Positions 1-10,125 of a DNA stretch of 64,000 nt are shown piece after piece. This stretch comes from Vicia villosa (Eukaryota > Streptophyta > Magnoliopsida > Fabales > Fabaceae), in the NCBI RefSeq assembly GCF_029867415.1, contig NC_081180.1, forward strand, positions 237,840,823-237,904,822, written 5' to 3'. The notes beneath the pieces were generated by a model, which had not been told where the DNA came from, made no database searches, and saw only the letters and a program-made list of their open reading frames with translations. How positions within the stretch are numbered: the first letter of the stretch is position 1; every line of letters begins with the position of its first letter. The translations under genes and the position numbers were made by a program.

Positions 1-1990
1 CAACATTCGAATGGAACTATGTTTCACAACAAGAGAAAACACATCATTGAAGTCGACACCTTCTTTCTGAGTGAAACCCCTTGCAACTAACCTTGCCTTG
101 TATCTTTTCGACGTCACTCCTTCAATTCCTTCCTTAACTTTGAAAATCCATTTACAGCTGACTAACCTTGCCCCAGCATGTTTCTTGATCTGTTCCCAGG
201 TATCATTATCATGAAGATATTTCATCTCATCATCCATGGCCTTCAGCCATTCATTCTTATTTCGACTCCTCATAACTTCCTTGTAGTCTCTAGGTTCTTC
301 GTCTAGAACCTCACTTGAAGAGATTAAGGCATAAGCTATAAGGTCTGCATACCCAAGTCTCTGAGGTGGCTTGATGGCTCTTCTCGACCTATCTCTTGAT
401 AATAGGTAGTCATTGACAGTTTTCTCAATTTCCTCAGCATCTTCTGCTTCTTCTTCGACTTCATCAGGGATATGCAATTCAGCATCAACATGCTCCACCT
501 CAATAGGAATCTCTACCTGTTCCAGCTCTTCGTTAGATGTTTCTGTACTTCGACCAACATCATCAGTTTTCTTAAAAGCCATTTCAGCTTCATTGAAAAC
601 TACAACTCGACTGGTGATACACCTCTTGTGACCTGGCTCTAGGCACCATAGCCTATAAGCTTTGACTCCTTCAGGGTATCCCATGAATATGCATTTCAGA
701 GCTCTAGGTTCGACCTTGTCTTGCCTAATGTGAGCATAGGCTACGCAGCCAAATACTCTCAGTTTGTCAAGATCTGGTGGATGTCCCGACCAAACTTCTT
801 CAGGTGTCTTCATATCTAACACTGTCGAAGGACATCTGTTTATCATATATGTTGCTGTCGAAACAACCTCAGTCCATAACACCTTCTTTAACCCCGCACT
901 AGTCAATATGCATCTGACTCTCTCCAAAATAGTTCGATTAAAACTTTCAGCCAAACCATTTTGTTGTGGAGTACCTGCAGTAGTTCTGTGCCTTGCAATA
1001 CCAGAGCCCGCACAAAAACAGTGGAACGCCTCATTGCAAAATTCAAGGCCATTATCGGTTCTCAACCTCTTGTCCTTCCTGCCAGTCTGATTTTCTACTA
1101 GAGTCTTCCAACTTTTGAAATTCTCAAAAGTTTCATCCTTAGTCTTCTGAATGAATACCCATAACATCCTGGAATAATCATCAACTATGGATAGAAAATA
1201 CCTTGCTCTTGAATGTGATGGACACCTTGCAGGCCCCAAAAGATCAGCATGGATGTAATCAAGGGATCCATGTGTTCTTTGTTTGCCTTTGTTGAACTTC
1301 ACTCTGCAAGATTTTCCAAGTACACAGGATTCACAAAATTTCAGCTTTTCGACTTTGTCTCCACCAAGCAGATTTTGTTTCCCTAATTCGACCAAACCCC
1401 TTTCACTCACATGACCCAATCTCATGTTCCAGATTTCTGTCTTCGACAATGGTTTCGTGGATGCAACATTTGTCGAACCACTTACAACTTCAGCCTCAAG
1501 GGTATACAAGCCTTGTTTCTTCACGCCTCTCAAGACTTCCTTCGACCCCTTCATGACTCTTAGGATACTTTTCTCTCCTTGGAAAACATATCCTTTCTTG
1601 TCGAATTCACCAAGAGAAAGTAGATTTCTATTCAAGTCAGGAACATACCTGACTTCAGTCAACAACCTTATTGACTCATCATGAAGCTTGAATCTCACAG
1701 ATCCAACACCTGCAATCTTGCAAGCTTTGTTGTTTCCCAGCAATACTGATCCACCGTCTTGATCAAATAATTCCTCGAACAAGTCTTTGTTTGGAGTCAT
1801 GTGCCAGTGCAACCTGGATCCATAATCCACTCTCTTCTCGAGTCACTACTTGAAACCACAAGAACATCAGATGATTCAAAATCATCTTGAACAATGGTTG
1901 CATTGCCATTATCCTTACCTCCATGATCTTTCAGGCGTTCAGGGCACACCTTTCTTGTGTGACCCTCCTTACAATGATAACATCGAACTC
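1..1990 (-). pseudogene. Ty1/copia pol fragment: CCHC knuckle, integrase, start of RT
   Basis: Reading leftward on the minus strand, this is the downstream continuation of the gag at 2007-2693. I see a zinc knuckle CYHCKEGHTRKVC (one residue shorter than CX2CX4HX4C), the GAG-pre-integrase segment, integrase landmarks (HADLLGPAR, VDDYSR, TDNGLEF, QQNGLAES, so all three acidic residues of the D,D-35-E core are present) and the start of the reverse transcriptase (WEQIKKH, SCKWIFKVK, YKARLVARGF). The frame is broken twice near its beginning: an in-frame TAA right after gag (about 2004-2006), and a one-base deletion near 1806 in the protease/pre-integrase linker. From about 1805 to the window edge the frame looks open. 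It cannot encode an active polyprotein; the rest of RT and RNase H lies outside the window. Copia class is secure from the gag-INT-RT order; the lineage is not assigned. Confidence 0.9.
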
Positions 1991-2006
1991 CAGATACTTC
2001 GCCACT

Positions 2007-2693
2007 TTAAGACTTCGATTGACTTTTGCCTTTCTTCTTGTCGAACTTACCATCCTTTCGCAAGAATTTTCCTATAACGACCAAACCTTCACCAACAGTC
2101 GAAGGTTTTTGCTCCTTTTGTTCGTTCAAGTCCTTAGAATACAAGACTGATTGAACTTCTTCAAACGTCAGGGAGTCCCTTCCATACAACAAAGTTTCTT
2201 TGAAGTGAGCATGTGATCGAGGCAAAGAACACAATAGTAACAGCGCCTGATCTTCATCATCGATTTTCACATCAATATTTTCAAGATCAAGAATCAGCTT
2301 GTTGAACATATCCAACTGCTCAGCCAACACTTTGTCTTCAATCATCTTGAATGAATACAAAGCTTGCTTCAGGTAGAGTTGATTTACCAGCAATTTGGTC
2401 ATGTACAAACTTTCAAGTTTCACCCATAACCCTGATGCCGTCATCTCCTTTGATACCTGCCGGAGAACCTTATCACCAAGGCTCAACAAACTTGCGCTGT
2501 ATGCTTTCTCGATCATATTCGTCTTCTCCGCTGCCGTCAATTCTGCATTCATGGCTGCCTCTCCCTTCAACGCTTCCAAGCAACCTTGCTGAACCAGTAG
2601 GGCTTTCATCTTCAAGCGCCACAGACCGAAATCATTCACTCCGGTGAACTTTTCAATCTCATACTTTGTTGACGACATCTTCTCCATGCTCAC
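2007..2693 (-). CDS. Ty1/copia gag (UBN2-type capsid), 228 aa, upstream half of a broken gag-pol
   Basis: The product has the usual copia capsid layout: KYEIEKFTGVNDFGLWRLKM near the start, then AYSASLLSLGDKVLRQV, and a central LYMTKLLVNQLYLKQALYS segment. In an intact element it packages the genomic RNA in cytoplasmic particles. The reading frame opens 14 bases after the LTR-proximal leader, and I place the start at MSMEKM (a second ATG at codon 3-5 is possible). It ends at a TAA in the lysine-rich linker (KKKGKSQSKS) just before the zinc knuckle, where active copia elements read straight into pol, so the stop is a nonsense lesion rather than a natural terminus. Its strand and position next to the LTR at 2707-3137 identify that LTR as the 5' one. 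Confidence 0.85.
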   Translation of the reverse strand: MSMEKMSSTKYEIEKFTGVNDFGLWRLKMKALLVQQGCLEALKGEAAMNAELTAAEKTNMIEKAYSASLLSLGDKVLRQVSKEMTASGLWVKLESLYMTKLLVNQLYLKQALYSFKMIEDKVLAEQLDMFNKLILDLENIDVKIDDEDQALLLLCSLPRSHAHFKETLLYGRDSLTFEEVQSVLYSKDLNEQKEQKPSTVGEGLVVIGKFLRKDGKFDKKKGKSQSKS

Positions 2694-2706
2694 CGCACCA
2701 ATTTGG

Positions 2707-3137
2707 TGTGAATTACGATGTCAAGAACAAAATATAATAGGAATTAGGGAAGATGAGAAGAACACAAGAATTGGTTATAACTGCTATTCTTTTACTTTCT
2801 CTTAAAACAAGATTACAAGTTAACAAGAATAACAAATAACCTCTCTCACCCTAAATCAGGATTTGTTGTGTACAATGATGAGAGACTAGTATGCTATTTA
2901 TAATAAAACCTAACATACTAACTAATGGACTTTTTCCACAAGGCTCATTACACAAGCCAACTTAATAAACAAGCTAACTTAACAAATTAGGGTTTAAACA
3001 CTAAAACCTAATTTAACATGCTAACAACCCTAGCATCTTCGACACAAGCATGTGAACAACCTTCGACTTCATGCTTAATCCTGTCGAACCAAGAAGCTAC
3101 CCTTCAGCCATACTAGAATTCAATCCAATATCTCACA
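2707..3137 (-). repeat. 5' LTR of the left-edge copia element
   Basis: On the minus strand the block starts TGTGAGATATTGG and ends GTAATTCACA, giving a TGTGA/TCACA terminal inverted pair (about 431 bp). Between it and gag lies TTGGTGCGGTGAGC, in the place of a primer binding site and resembling a degraded initiator-Met site (TGGTATCAGAGC). The other LTR is outside the window, so neither boundary nor target-site duplication can be confirmed. Confidence 0.6.
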
Positions 3138-3588
3138 CGTTAGTAAAAGGATTATTTATGAGTTTAATAGTATTATTTATCAATTTGTTTATTCTTTTGA
3201 TATTCTCACAGTGGCTTTAGTTTCAACTTTGCTATGTCATATAGAATTTTTTTGAACCAATACATTAGACTAATTATTCTATCTAAAGATGATTAGAGTT
3301 TAAAAGAAATTAATGAAATGAAGCTAATTGTATATTTGTTGTGTTTTCTTCGTCTTGAAATAATTGTGTCTAAAAGGGACATATCTTCAAATGTTTGTTT
3401 CTTTACCGAATATAATTTTCCTCAATATATTATGTTGTAAAAATTGCAATATCTATAAAAAAACAAATTTTAAAAAAAGGTTTGAGATACCATCTGTTCA
3501 CTAAACAGATGCGCTGCATCATCACCAGGAGTTGTCAACCTTAAAAAATTTATATGTTTCTACGAAATTGAAATATATTAATATATAT
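3138..3588. other. AT-rich intergenic DNA, nothing recognised
   Basis: About 450 bases between the copia LTR and the PMD transposon. No long open frame, RNA gene or terminal repeat is apparent. Confidence 0.5.
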
Positions 3589-3653
3589 AGGTTTTTTCTT
3601 TAGCCACCTCCCTATGGGGGTCATCCCCAGCGAAAAACCCAAATTACCCCTGC

Positions 3654-3809
3654 TTCGGAAATGAACTTCCGAAGCACTTTTTTTTAAAAAGATTTTCCAC
3701 AATTCGGAAGTGCATCTTCGAAAACACCTCATGCGGGGTGTTTTCGGAGATGAACTTCCGAAAACACATTTGTTCAGATTTTGGGGGGTTTCGGAAATGA
3801 ACTTCCGAA
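3654..3809. repeat. Left-arm palindrome cluster (four copies)
   Basis: Copies of the 20-mer at 3654-3673, 3703-3722, 3743-3762 and 3790-3809. Consensus TTCGGARRTGMAYYTCCGAA; the arms TTCGGA/TCCGAA are almost invariant and the centre varies. These are subterminal to the left inverted repeat. Confidence 0.9.
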
Positions 3810-4013
3810 TTATGCAGAAACTGTGTTTTTTTTATGTTTTTCTTAACAGTCTCGTATTTTTAATTAAAGAAAACCGGGAAATAAAATAAGCGACATATAA
3901 ACAGAAAAAACTAATATGATAAAAAAAGTTATATATACAAGCCGATCCAAATCCAAATAAAAATAGTGTGCTAAAGATACAATCCGAAAACAAAAAATAA
4001 ATAAACTCGACCA

Positions 4014-6065
4014 CTACTGGGTGTGCCTAACCCTCTCTCCCTGGGACCTCCTCTGCCGCCTGTATGTCGCCGCACGGCCCGCATCAGTGACGATCATCTC
4101 CATCACGGCGACTGCCTCTAGACCACCCTGATGAACGATACCTCGATCCAACGTGTCCCGCCCAAGCATCTCTATCCGCTGGCAGATCGGCATGAGATCA
4201 ATGGCGTGGTCATCCTCGGCCTGCTGGTTCTCCAAGATCTCCTCGTGTGCTGGCTTAGGAGCGCCGAGAACGTCGGGTCTCAGCAGAGGATGTGACACCC
4301 GGTAGAACCATGTGACGTATCCCTCCACACTGTGTCAGTCCTGTGTGACCCGAGTGCGACGGTACTCCTGCAGTACCACATGATGCTGCCAGTCCTCCCA
4401 TATGGCAGTGAGCTGCACTCGGGTCACTGTGTCGGGAGCAGCCTCAAAGGGTGACCTGGGTATCTGCTGCACGAATCCGAACTGACGCATGCACCGCTCA
4501 GGGAGATACCGGACCATGATGGTAGTCCCGCATGCCAACCAGCCAGAATATAGAGATATGCCGTCAAAGGGGACAATCTGAGTGTAGTCGCTGAACGGCC
4601 TCCAGGTGATGTCGTCGTGCATCATGCGGTCCAGGTACCCACGGTATGGTCCCACCGCATTGTTCCCCCTCTGGAGAACATATCTGGCGGCCCTGGGCAT
4701 GGCGTCAACGTACGCAGGATCGATGTGGAAACCGTGGATGCGGGAGAAGTAGGAGATGATCCAGCTCTAAAACATAAATAAATACGAAACATAAGTAAAT
4801 ACGAAACACAAATACGAAACATAAATAAATACGAAACAATTGAAATGAAACGTACCGCGAGTAGTGTGCAGGATCCAACCAACTGCCTCGTCCTCCAGTT
4901 GGAGGCCTCATTCAGCTTCTGGTAGAGGTATGCCAGAGTAGCTGCCCCCCAGTTCCACTGGTGAACGGTATCCAGGTCCATGAAGTAGCGGAGGTAGGTC
5001 ACGTCGACGTACCTTGCACTCTTGTCCACAAAGCATGCAGTGCCTACCACATGCATGTACCAGCACCGGAGAGCGCAGCCGCGGTAATACTGTGTGAATA
5101 GATCGTCACCCGCCTCCTCAGCCTCGGCTGCCGCGTCCAAGTGGTGCTCGAAATAAGCGCTCAGTGTGGTGAACCGGATATGAGGCCCAGATGTCGTGAT
5201 GCACTCATAGTCAGCAGCTCCGGGATCCATGCCCAAATAGAGCTCCATCCACTGACTGGCTTCGACCCTCTGGATCCGGGTGTGGGCCAACAGCGGACCC
5301 CTGATCGGCAGGTGGAGAAGACACTGCACGTCATGCAAGGTGATCGTCATCTCCCCAACCGGCAAGTGGAAAGAAGACGTCTCCTTGTGCCAGCGCTCCA
5401 CAAAAGCCCCCTGCATGTCGTGGCTGATGGTGGTGTACCCCGTCATGCAGAGCCCGCTAAGCCCTGAACCTCGCACCGCGTCGTTAAACCACTTAGCTGC
5501 TGGTTTAAACAGACTGAAAATCTTCCGGGCGTGGTTCACCATTTTCAAAGGATCTCTCTCCTGTTACAAAAAAAACAAATAAAAGCATATGTTAAATAGA
5601 CCGTTAAGAAAATATCGAATAAACGTCTAAATTATAAACTGTTAAATTAAAAAAAATACCTCTCCCTCCCAAATACGCCGAGCGACGTGATCGCGGTAGG
5701 ATATCAGCACGGAAGTGTCAAAGGGCCCTCCCGGGTAGCTGTCCTCCTGCTCATCCTCCTCCCCGGATGGAGGGTCAACATCCGGTACCCCCTCCGGCTC
5801 GTGGTATGCCACTGCCACCTCCTCCTCCTGCTCCTCCTCCTCCTCCTCTCGCTGGCGGGAAGAAGATACCCGAGCCAGCCGACTCCTAGATCCAGATGAA
5901 GAGGTACCCTCTCCCACGTCCACGGGAACTCGCACACGTCGTCCCTGGCCCTGCCCCCGTCCCTGGGTCGACGCCAGCTGCGCCGCCGCCCGCTCGCGTC
6001 TAGCCGACGTAGTTTGGGACTCTCTACCCTGTCTGATGCGTGCTGGTTGGTTGCCTGATATGTTC
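4014..6065 (-). pseudogene. Plant mobile domain (aminotransferase-like) protein gene, three visible exons, one internal stop
   Basis: Exons on the minus strand: 6065-5660, 5560-4856 and 4766-4014, each junction obeying GT-AG and keeping frame. The first visible exon encodes a low-complexity Q/G/R-rich then acidic stretch (runs of E) ending in SYRDHVARRIWEGE. The second holds the PMD hallmarks: KIFSLFKPAAKWFNDAV, FVERWHKETSSFHLPVGEMT, a leucine-rich HDVQCLLHLPI segment and ARYVDVTYLRYF with WGAATLAYLY. The third continues (YVLQRGNNAVGPYRGYLD; WLACGTTIMVRYLPERCMRQ) but has an in-frame TGA at about 4331-4333, before VEGYVTWFYRVSHP. The frame is otherwise open to the TAG at 4014, so a single nonsense change has removed the last ~105 residues. 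No start codon is evident in the first visible exon; a further 5' exon may lie towards 6400. Role: PMD proteins are nuclear factors; what the transposon-borne forms do is unknown. Confidence 0.8.
4767..4855 (-). repeat. Short tandem repeat inside the second PMD intron
   Basis: The 89-base intron consists largely of an ATAAATACGAAACA-type unit repeated about four times. This explains the deceptive repetitive reading frames across it. Confidence 0.7.
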
Positions 6066-6136
6066 CTGTAAACAATTGAAATCGATTAATATGTGAGACA
6101 AAAGAAAAAACAAAAAAAATTGCACTTCTGATACAG

Positions 6137-6669
6137 TTCGGAAGTTCATTTCCGAAAACTGGGATGGAGGTGTTTTCGAAAATGAACTTCCGAAACACCC
6201 CTGCGCAGAACTTCTCTGCAACCTCCAATGGCAGACCCCAAAATTAAACTTCAAAACTACTTTTATGCCTACTAAACAACCTAATATCGGTACCAACCTA
6301 TCTTAATGTATATTTTTCAATTTCTAAACACCCTAGTAGAGTTTATTCAGATGGATCTAAAAATTGAAATAAAATGCTAAACTTACCAATTAGTGTTTGA
6401 GATTATTTAGGTTGAGATTGGAAGAAGACTTGGGCAATCTATTTGACTTCACACTTGCTTGTTGCAGAAATTTTGAAAGAGGATGATTTTGGAAGAAGAT
6501 TAGGGTAAATGAATGGGGGAGGGGGACTGTTTTGCTTAATCTGCAAAACGCGCAGTATTTCGGAAATGAACTTCCGAAATAAAACAATTTTTTCAAAAAA
6601 AAAAAAGCGCTTTCGGAGATGCATCTCCGAAAACACCTTTTCCTTGCATTTCGGAGATGCATTTCCGAA
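6137..6669. repeat. Right-arm palindrome cluster (five copies)
   Basis: Copies at 6137-6156, 6175-6194, 6559-6578, 6612-6631 and 6650-6669. The copy at 6612-6631 is a perfect 20-bp palindrome (TTCGGAGATG and its complement); 6650-6669 has one mismatched pair. The last three lie in the right inverted-repeat arm, the first two nearer the gene. Confidence 0.9.
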
Positions 6670-6734
6670 GTCAGGGGTAGTTTGAGTTTTTCACCAGAGG
6701 TGGGCTAGAAAGTTGGGAGGTGGCCAAAGAAATT

Positions 6735-6737
<3 letters not shown>

Positions 6738-6765
<28 letters not shown>
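6738..6765. repeat. (TA)n microsatellite at the transposon edge
   Basis: About 14 uninterrupted TA units directly abutting the right inverted repeat; a shorter TA stretch abuts the left one. Confidence 0.9.
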
Positions 6766-6768
<3 letters not shown>

Positions 6769-7199
6769 GTTGGGTAACCAAACTTTGTCACCAACCAATG
6801 CAACGAACCAATTCATATATATACATATTAACTTTGCATAAACTTGTTAGTTTATTTATCCTTATTAAAAGATGTTTTAGTATATGTATATATGCATAAA
6901 ATATATATTGTTCTAGTTTTAATAATTATATCTCTCAAATTATAGTTTTCTATTTGAGTATAAAGATGTAGTAACAGTACCATAATGTTAAAATTGTTTC
7001 AAATGATAAATTACATTTCTGAAACATTTATATGGAAGAGACATGAGCATATTAATTTATTAATTTACAATTATTATTAAAATGAAAAATTTTAATTCAT
7101 TAGAGTGGTATATTAAATTTTGTAAATGAATTTTGATTTGGATGTTACGTGAATAATATTTTGTGAGACTTATTATTATAAGACATATAAAAATCATTC
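6766..7199. other. AT-rich intergenic DNA, nothing recognised
   Basis: No coding frame or structured repeat seen; the upstream limit of the following copia remnant is uncertain and might reach into this stretch. Confidence 0.4.
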
Positions 7200-9120
7200 A
7201 AATATGATTCATAATGAGATATAGAATTTTGAGAACCTTATCGTGGAGGATAAGGAATTTGAGATTCCTACAAATAAGAACCTAGTGAGGAAGGTTCTCC
7301 GCGGATTGTTGAAACGCAAACCGAAAGTTCGTCAATGATTGTTGAAAAACAAATCGAACTTAAAATAAGCAGAAAGTCTGAAAGGCTGAGGATCTAGGAC
7401 CGAACAAAATTGATTGTTGACATATTTCTTTTATCTAGTAGAAGAAAATAGTGAGAAATTTGTTCGTAATATTCCTATTACTCTTCAAGTGAAAGATAAT
7501 CCTAAGAATTACAATGAAGAAGTAACTTCAATGAACTTCTCTTGGAAGGACGATATTCAAGATGAAATGGTTTCAACAATGTCAAACCATACTTGGTTGG
7601 AGACAAGTGAGTGTTTAGACGGAAGTATCATAAAGATGATACACTAAATAGCGTGTAAGCTTGTCAAATCCTTGCATTGATTAAAATAGTTACCAAAATA
7701 ATGACATAAAAAGTTTGACTTTATCATTACAAAGTTCACAAATTAAAGGGGAGACACACAAGTTAGGGGGAGAATTTTCAATCTTATCAAAACAAGAATT
7801 CAAAGAGTTTGTCATCATCAAAAAGGGGGAGATTGTGAAGAATATATCTTATATCTAGTTTTGCTGAAGACAAAGATTATCAAAGAAGAAAATGATCAAA
7901 AGTGTCATGCATATCAATGATGAAGTCGATCAAGAAGGTTGAACATAGAAATTCAAGTGAATATTTGAGACAAGAGAACTTAACTAAGGTACTCATTGCA
8001 ATTTATACTATACTACTTTAAATTGCTCATAATTTTATCTCTCACTTCATCTAAATAGTGTGATATTCCATTGTCTCTATGTTGATTACATGTTGATCAT
8101 TAGCAACGAGATGAATGAAGAATCTTAGAAACAAAGAGGTTTCTAGCTTCCACACTCAAGATGAAAAATCTTGAAATAGTGGACACTCTTTTCAATCAAA
8201 GTAAAGCGAAAGAGTAGGGGTTTAAAACATATTGAGAAAACTTCCACATTGAAGATGAAAGATCTTGGACTAATTGACACTCTTTTTGGGATCAAAGTAA
8301 TACGAAAATAGTGGGGGTTATGCACTTAGTCAAATACACTTTGTTGAGAAATTTTTTGATAAGTTTAAACCGACACGTTTCAAGAAAGTGATTATTCAAT
8401 TTGATCTTGGTGTCTAAATAATGATGGAAGAGTTGTGGATAAATTAGAATATGCAAGTGAAATTGGTTGTCTAATGTAATGTACTAGACCCGACATAGCA
8501 TTTGCAATTAGTAAATGAGTAAATTTACTAGCAATCCAAATGGTGAGCATTGGAAGGCCATCACAAGGATTTTTTATCACAAGGATTTTGATTATCTTTT
8601 AAAAATCAAAGTCTGGACCTCCATTATGGTAGGTTTTCTGCCATATTAGAAGGATATACCAATATGAGTTGGATATCGAGTGTTGGAGATCATATATTTA
8701 CAACTAAGTGGATATTTACACTAGTTGGGGGTGAGATTTCTTGGAAGAGCAAGAAACAAAGATGCATCACTCTCTTGACCATGGAACCATAGTATATGGA
8801 TCTCGCTTCCACTGGTTAAGAATTTGAATGGTTGAAGGACCTTCTGTTGGAAGTTCCATTGGCTAAAGACAATGTTTCAAAGGTGTTAACACAATGTGAT
8901 AGTCAAGCCGATTTAGCAAGAGAATTCAGATAAGTGTAGAATGAAAAGTCTGGGCACTAAGGCCTTAGACATTCTTTCATGAGAAAATTGATTAAAGATG
9001 TAATCATTTCATTCATATATATACAATCGATCTATAATTTGAATGATTCATTTACTAAACTACTGGCCAGAGATTTAGTAAAGACAACCTCGAGAGGTGT
9101 GAGGTTGAAACTCCTTGAAT
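7200..9120 (+). pseudogene. Ty1/copia pol remnant (integrase C-terminus, RT pieces, RNase H)
   Basis: A plus-strand copia pol full of stops and shifts. At about 7300-7620 the basic end of integrase (RKSERLR) is followed by the RT entry segment (NEEVTSMNFSWKDDIQDEM then STMSNHTWLE, matching the usual W..AI..EI.SI..N.TW pattern). The RT centre is missing. At 8140-8340 the RT thumb motif MKDLGLIDTLFGIKVI appears, preceded by a decayed duplicate of itself about 107 bases upstream. From 8385 to 9120 comes RNase H: TRPDIAFAISK, SNPNGEHWKAI, SWKSKKQRC, EFEWLKDLLLEVP, CDSQA and the closing LARDLVKTTSRG. The PPT and 3' LTR at 9650-10125 follow directly, so this is the 3' part of one element; its 5' LTR is absent. 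Confidence 0.85.
7640..8110 (+). repeat. Foreign segment replacing the RT core, with a copia-like PPT/LTR junction
   Basis: This piece does not read as RT. It contains AAAAAGGGGGAGATTG followed by TGTGAAGAATATATC, the look of a polypurine tract next to the start of a 3' LTR in SIRE-like copia elements. I read it as a truncated end of another copia element spliced in by insertion or recombination. No duplication of target bases is visible. Confidence 0.35.
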
Positions 9121-9649
9121 AAGCGTTCTGACAATGATAGCAACCCAATATGAAGTTAATACATCTTTACCTAATATTCAATGGGTAACAACAAGTCGTT
9201 GATTTGGAACTTAGTGCAACATTTTGTGACAATGTTGACTATTACATAATTGAGGGTTAATTTTTTTTTAAACTCTTAATGAAGTTATACATCGAGGAAG
9301 ATATGTATCTCAAGAAATAGATACAAACTGAACTTCACCTATATGAATTTTGAGATGGTGCCATCTTAAAGTGAGAGTTAGGGTTTCTCTCATGAAAAAT
9401 TCATGAAAACAAGAAAAGCACATGGCCATAAATAGTGGTAGGCGAGATATGTAGGCAAAGAACCTTTAAAGAGTGTGTGTATAGTAACATCGGTCTGATC
9501 ACATGGGATAATGGTTCAAAGCATAGCTACCTAATGTTCCGATTAGGCTTTGCGTTGTCTTTACTAAGGTTAAGTTCAAATTGAAAGATACCTAACTAGA
9601 TTAACACTCTTTTGCTTTCTATATTCTGGAATTAGACTTGTCATTATTA
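9121..9649 (+). other. 3' untranslated region of the copia remnant
   Basis: Lies between the end of RNase H and the polypurine tract. No open frame of note; consistent with the non-coding tail of the element. Confidence 0.5.
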
Positions 9650-9664
9650 GAACAAGTGGGGGAT
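9650..9664 (+). other. Polypurine tract of the copia remnant
   Basis: AACAAGTGGGGGA immediately before the LTR start; primes plus-strand DNA synthesis in LTR elements and fixes the plus orientation here. Confidence 0.75.
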
Positions 9665-10125
9665 TGTTGTAAATTATTAACAATAATTAATAATATGAGT
9701 GTATTAAAAAATGATAAGAGAAGTGGATTTGAAAAATGGCAACACTTCATGAAGTGTTGCAGAATGAAACCATGCAACTTTTGAAGTGTGTGGTGGTAGG
9801 CCAATCATTGTGACTTTTGGTAAAAGACTTTGTTTCACCAAGGGTCGCTACCTTGTGAAACAATACCAATGTAGCCTATAAATAATTCATTTCGAATTCA
9901 AAAAATGACAACACAAAAACTCAAATACTCTAGAATAAATTTCAGACACTCTTCGCTACATTCGAGTTTTCATCTGTCTTGTGCAAACTCGATAAGGCTG
10001 AATTATCCTGGGTATTCCTGCATAGAAACTCTAAGACAATTTGAGAGTGATTGAAATACTATAAGGAAAGTGTTCCGTATACGATTCTAGCCTCGGTCCA
10101 TTCGGTTTAAATTAATTTTCTAACA
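9665..10125 (+). repeat. 3' LTR of the copia remnant (461 bp)
   Basis: Starts TGTTGTAAATTATTAAC and ends ATTTTCTAACA, giving TGTT..AACA termini. It abuts LINE sequence on its right, so the copia element inserted into, or became joined to, the LINE at 10126. Confidence 0.75.

Larger units (their letters stand above)
3589..6742 (-). mobile_element. TIR DNA transposon carrying a plant-mobile-domain gene
   Basis: The two ends are imperfect inverted repeats about 100 bp long. The left end reads TTCTTTAGCCACCTCCC and the complement of the right end reads TTCTTTGGCCACCTCCC; both continue through a GAAAAACYCAAAYTACCCCTG stretch into the first palindrome. Each arm carries several copies of a 20-bp TTCGGA..TCCGAA palindrome. 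The only gene inside is a minus-strand PMD (PF10536-type) protein; no transposase is seen. PMD proteins are known both as host silencing factors (MAIN/MAIL family) and as passengers in Mutator-like and Ty3/gypsy elements. The flanks are TA-rich, so a target-site duplication cannot be separated from simple sequence. A PMD-bearing MULE-type element is the best fit; the superfamily is uncertain. Confidence 0.7.

Noticed and set aside
413..1684. Plus-strand frames opposite the left-edge copia
   Set aside because: Antisense shadows of the minus-strand integrase/RT frame.
5704..6228. 174-codon minus-strand frame rich in arginine and serine
   Set aside because: Alternative frame over the first visible PMD exon; the frame ending in HVARRIWEGE with correct splice sites is the real one.
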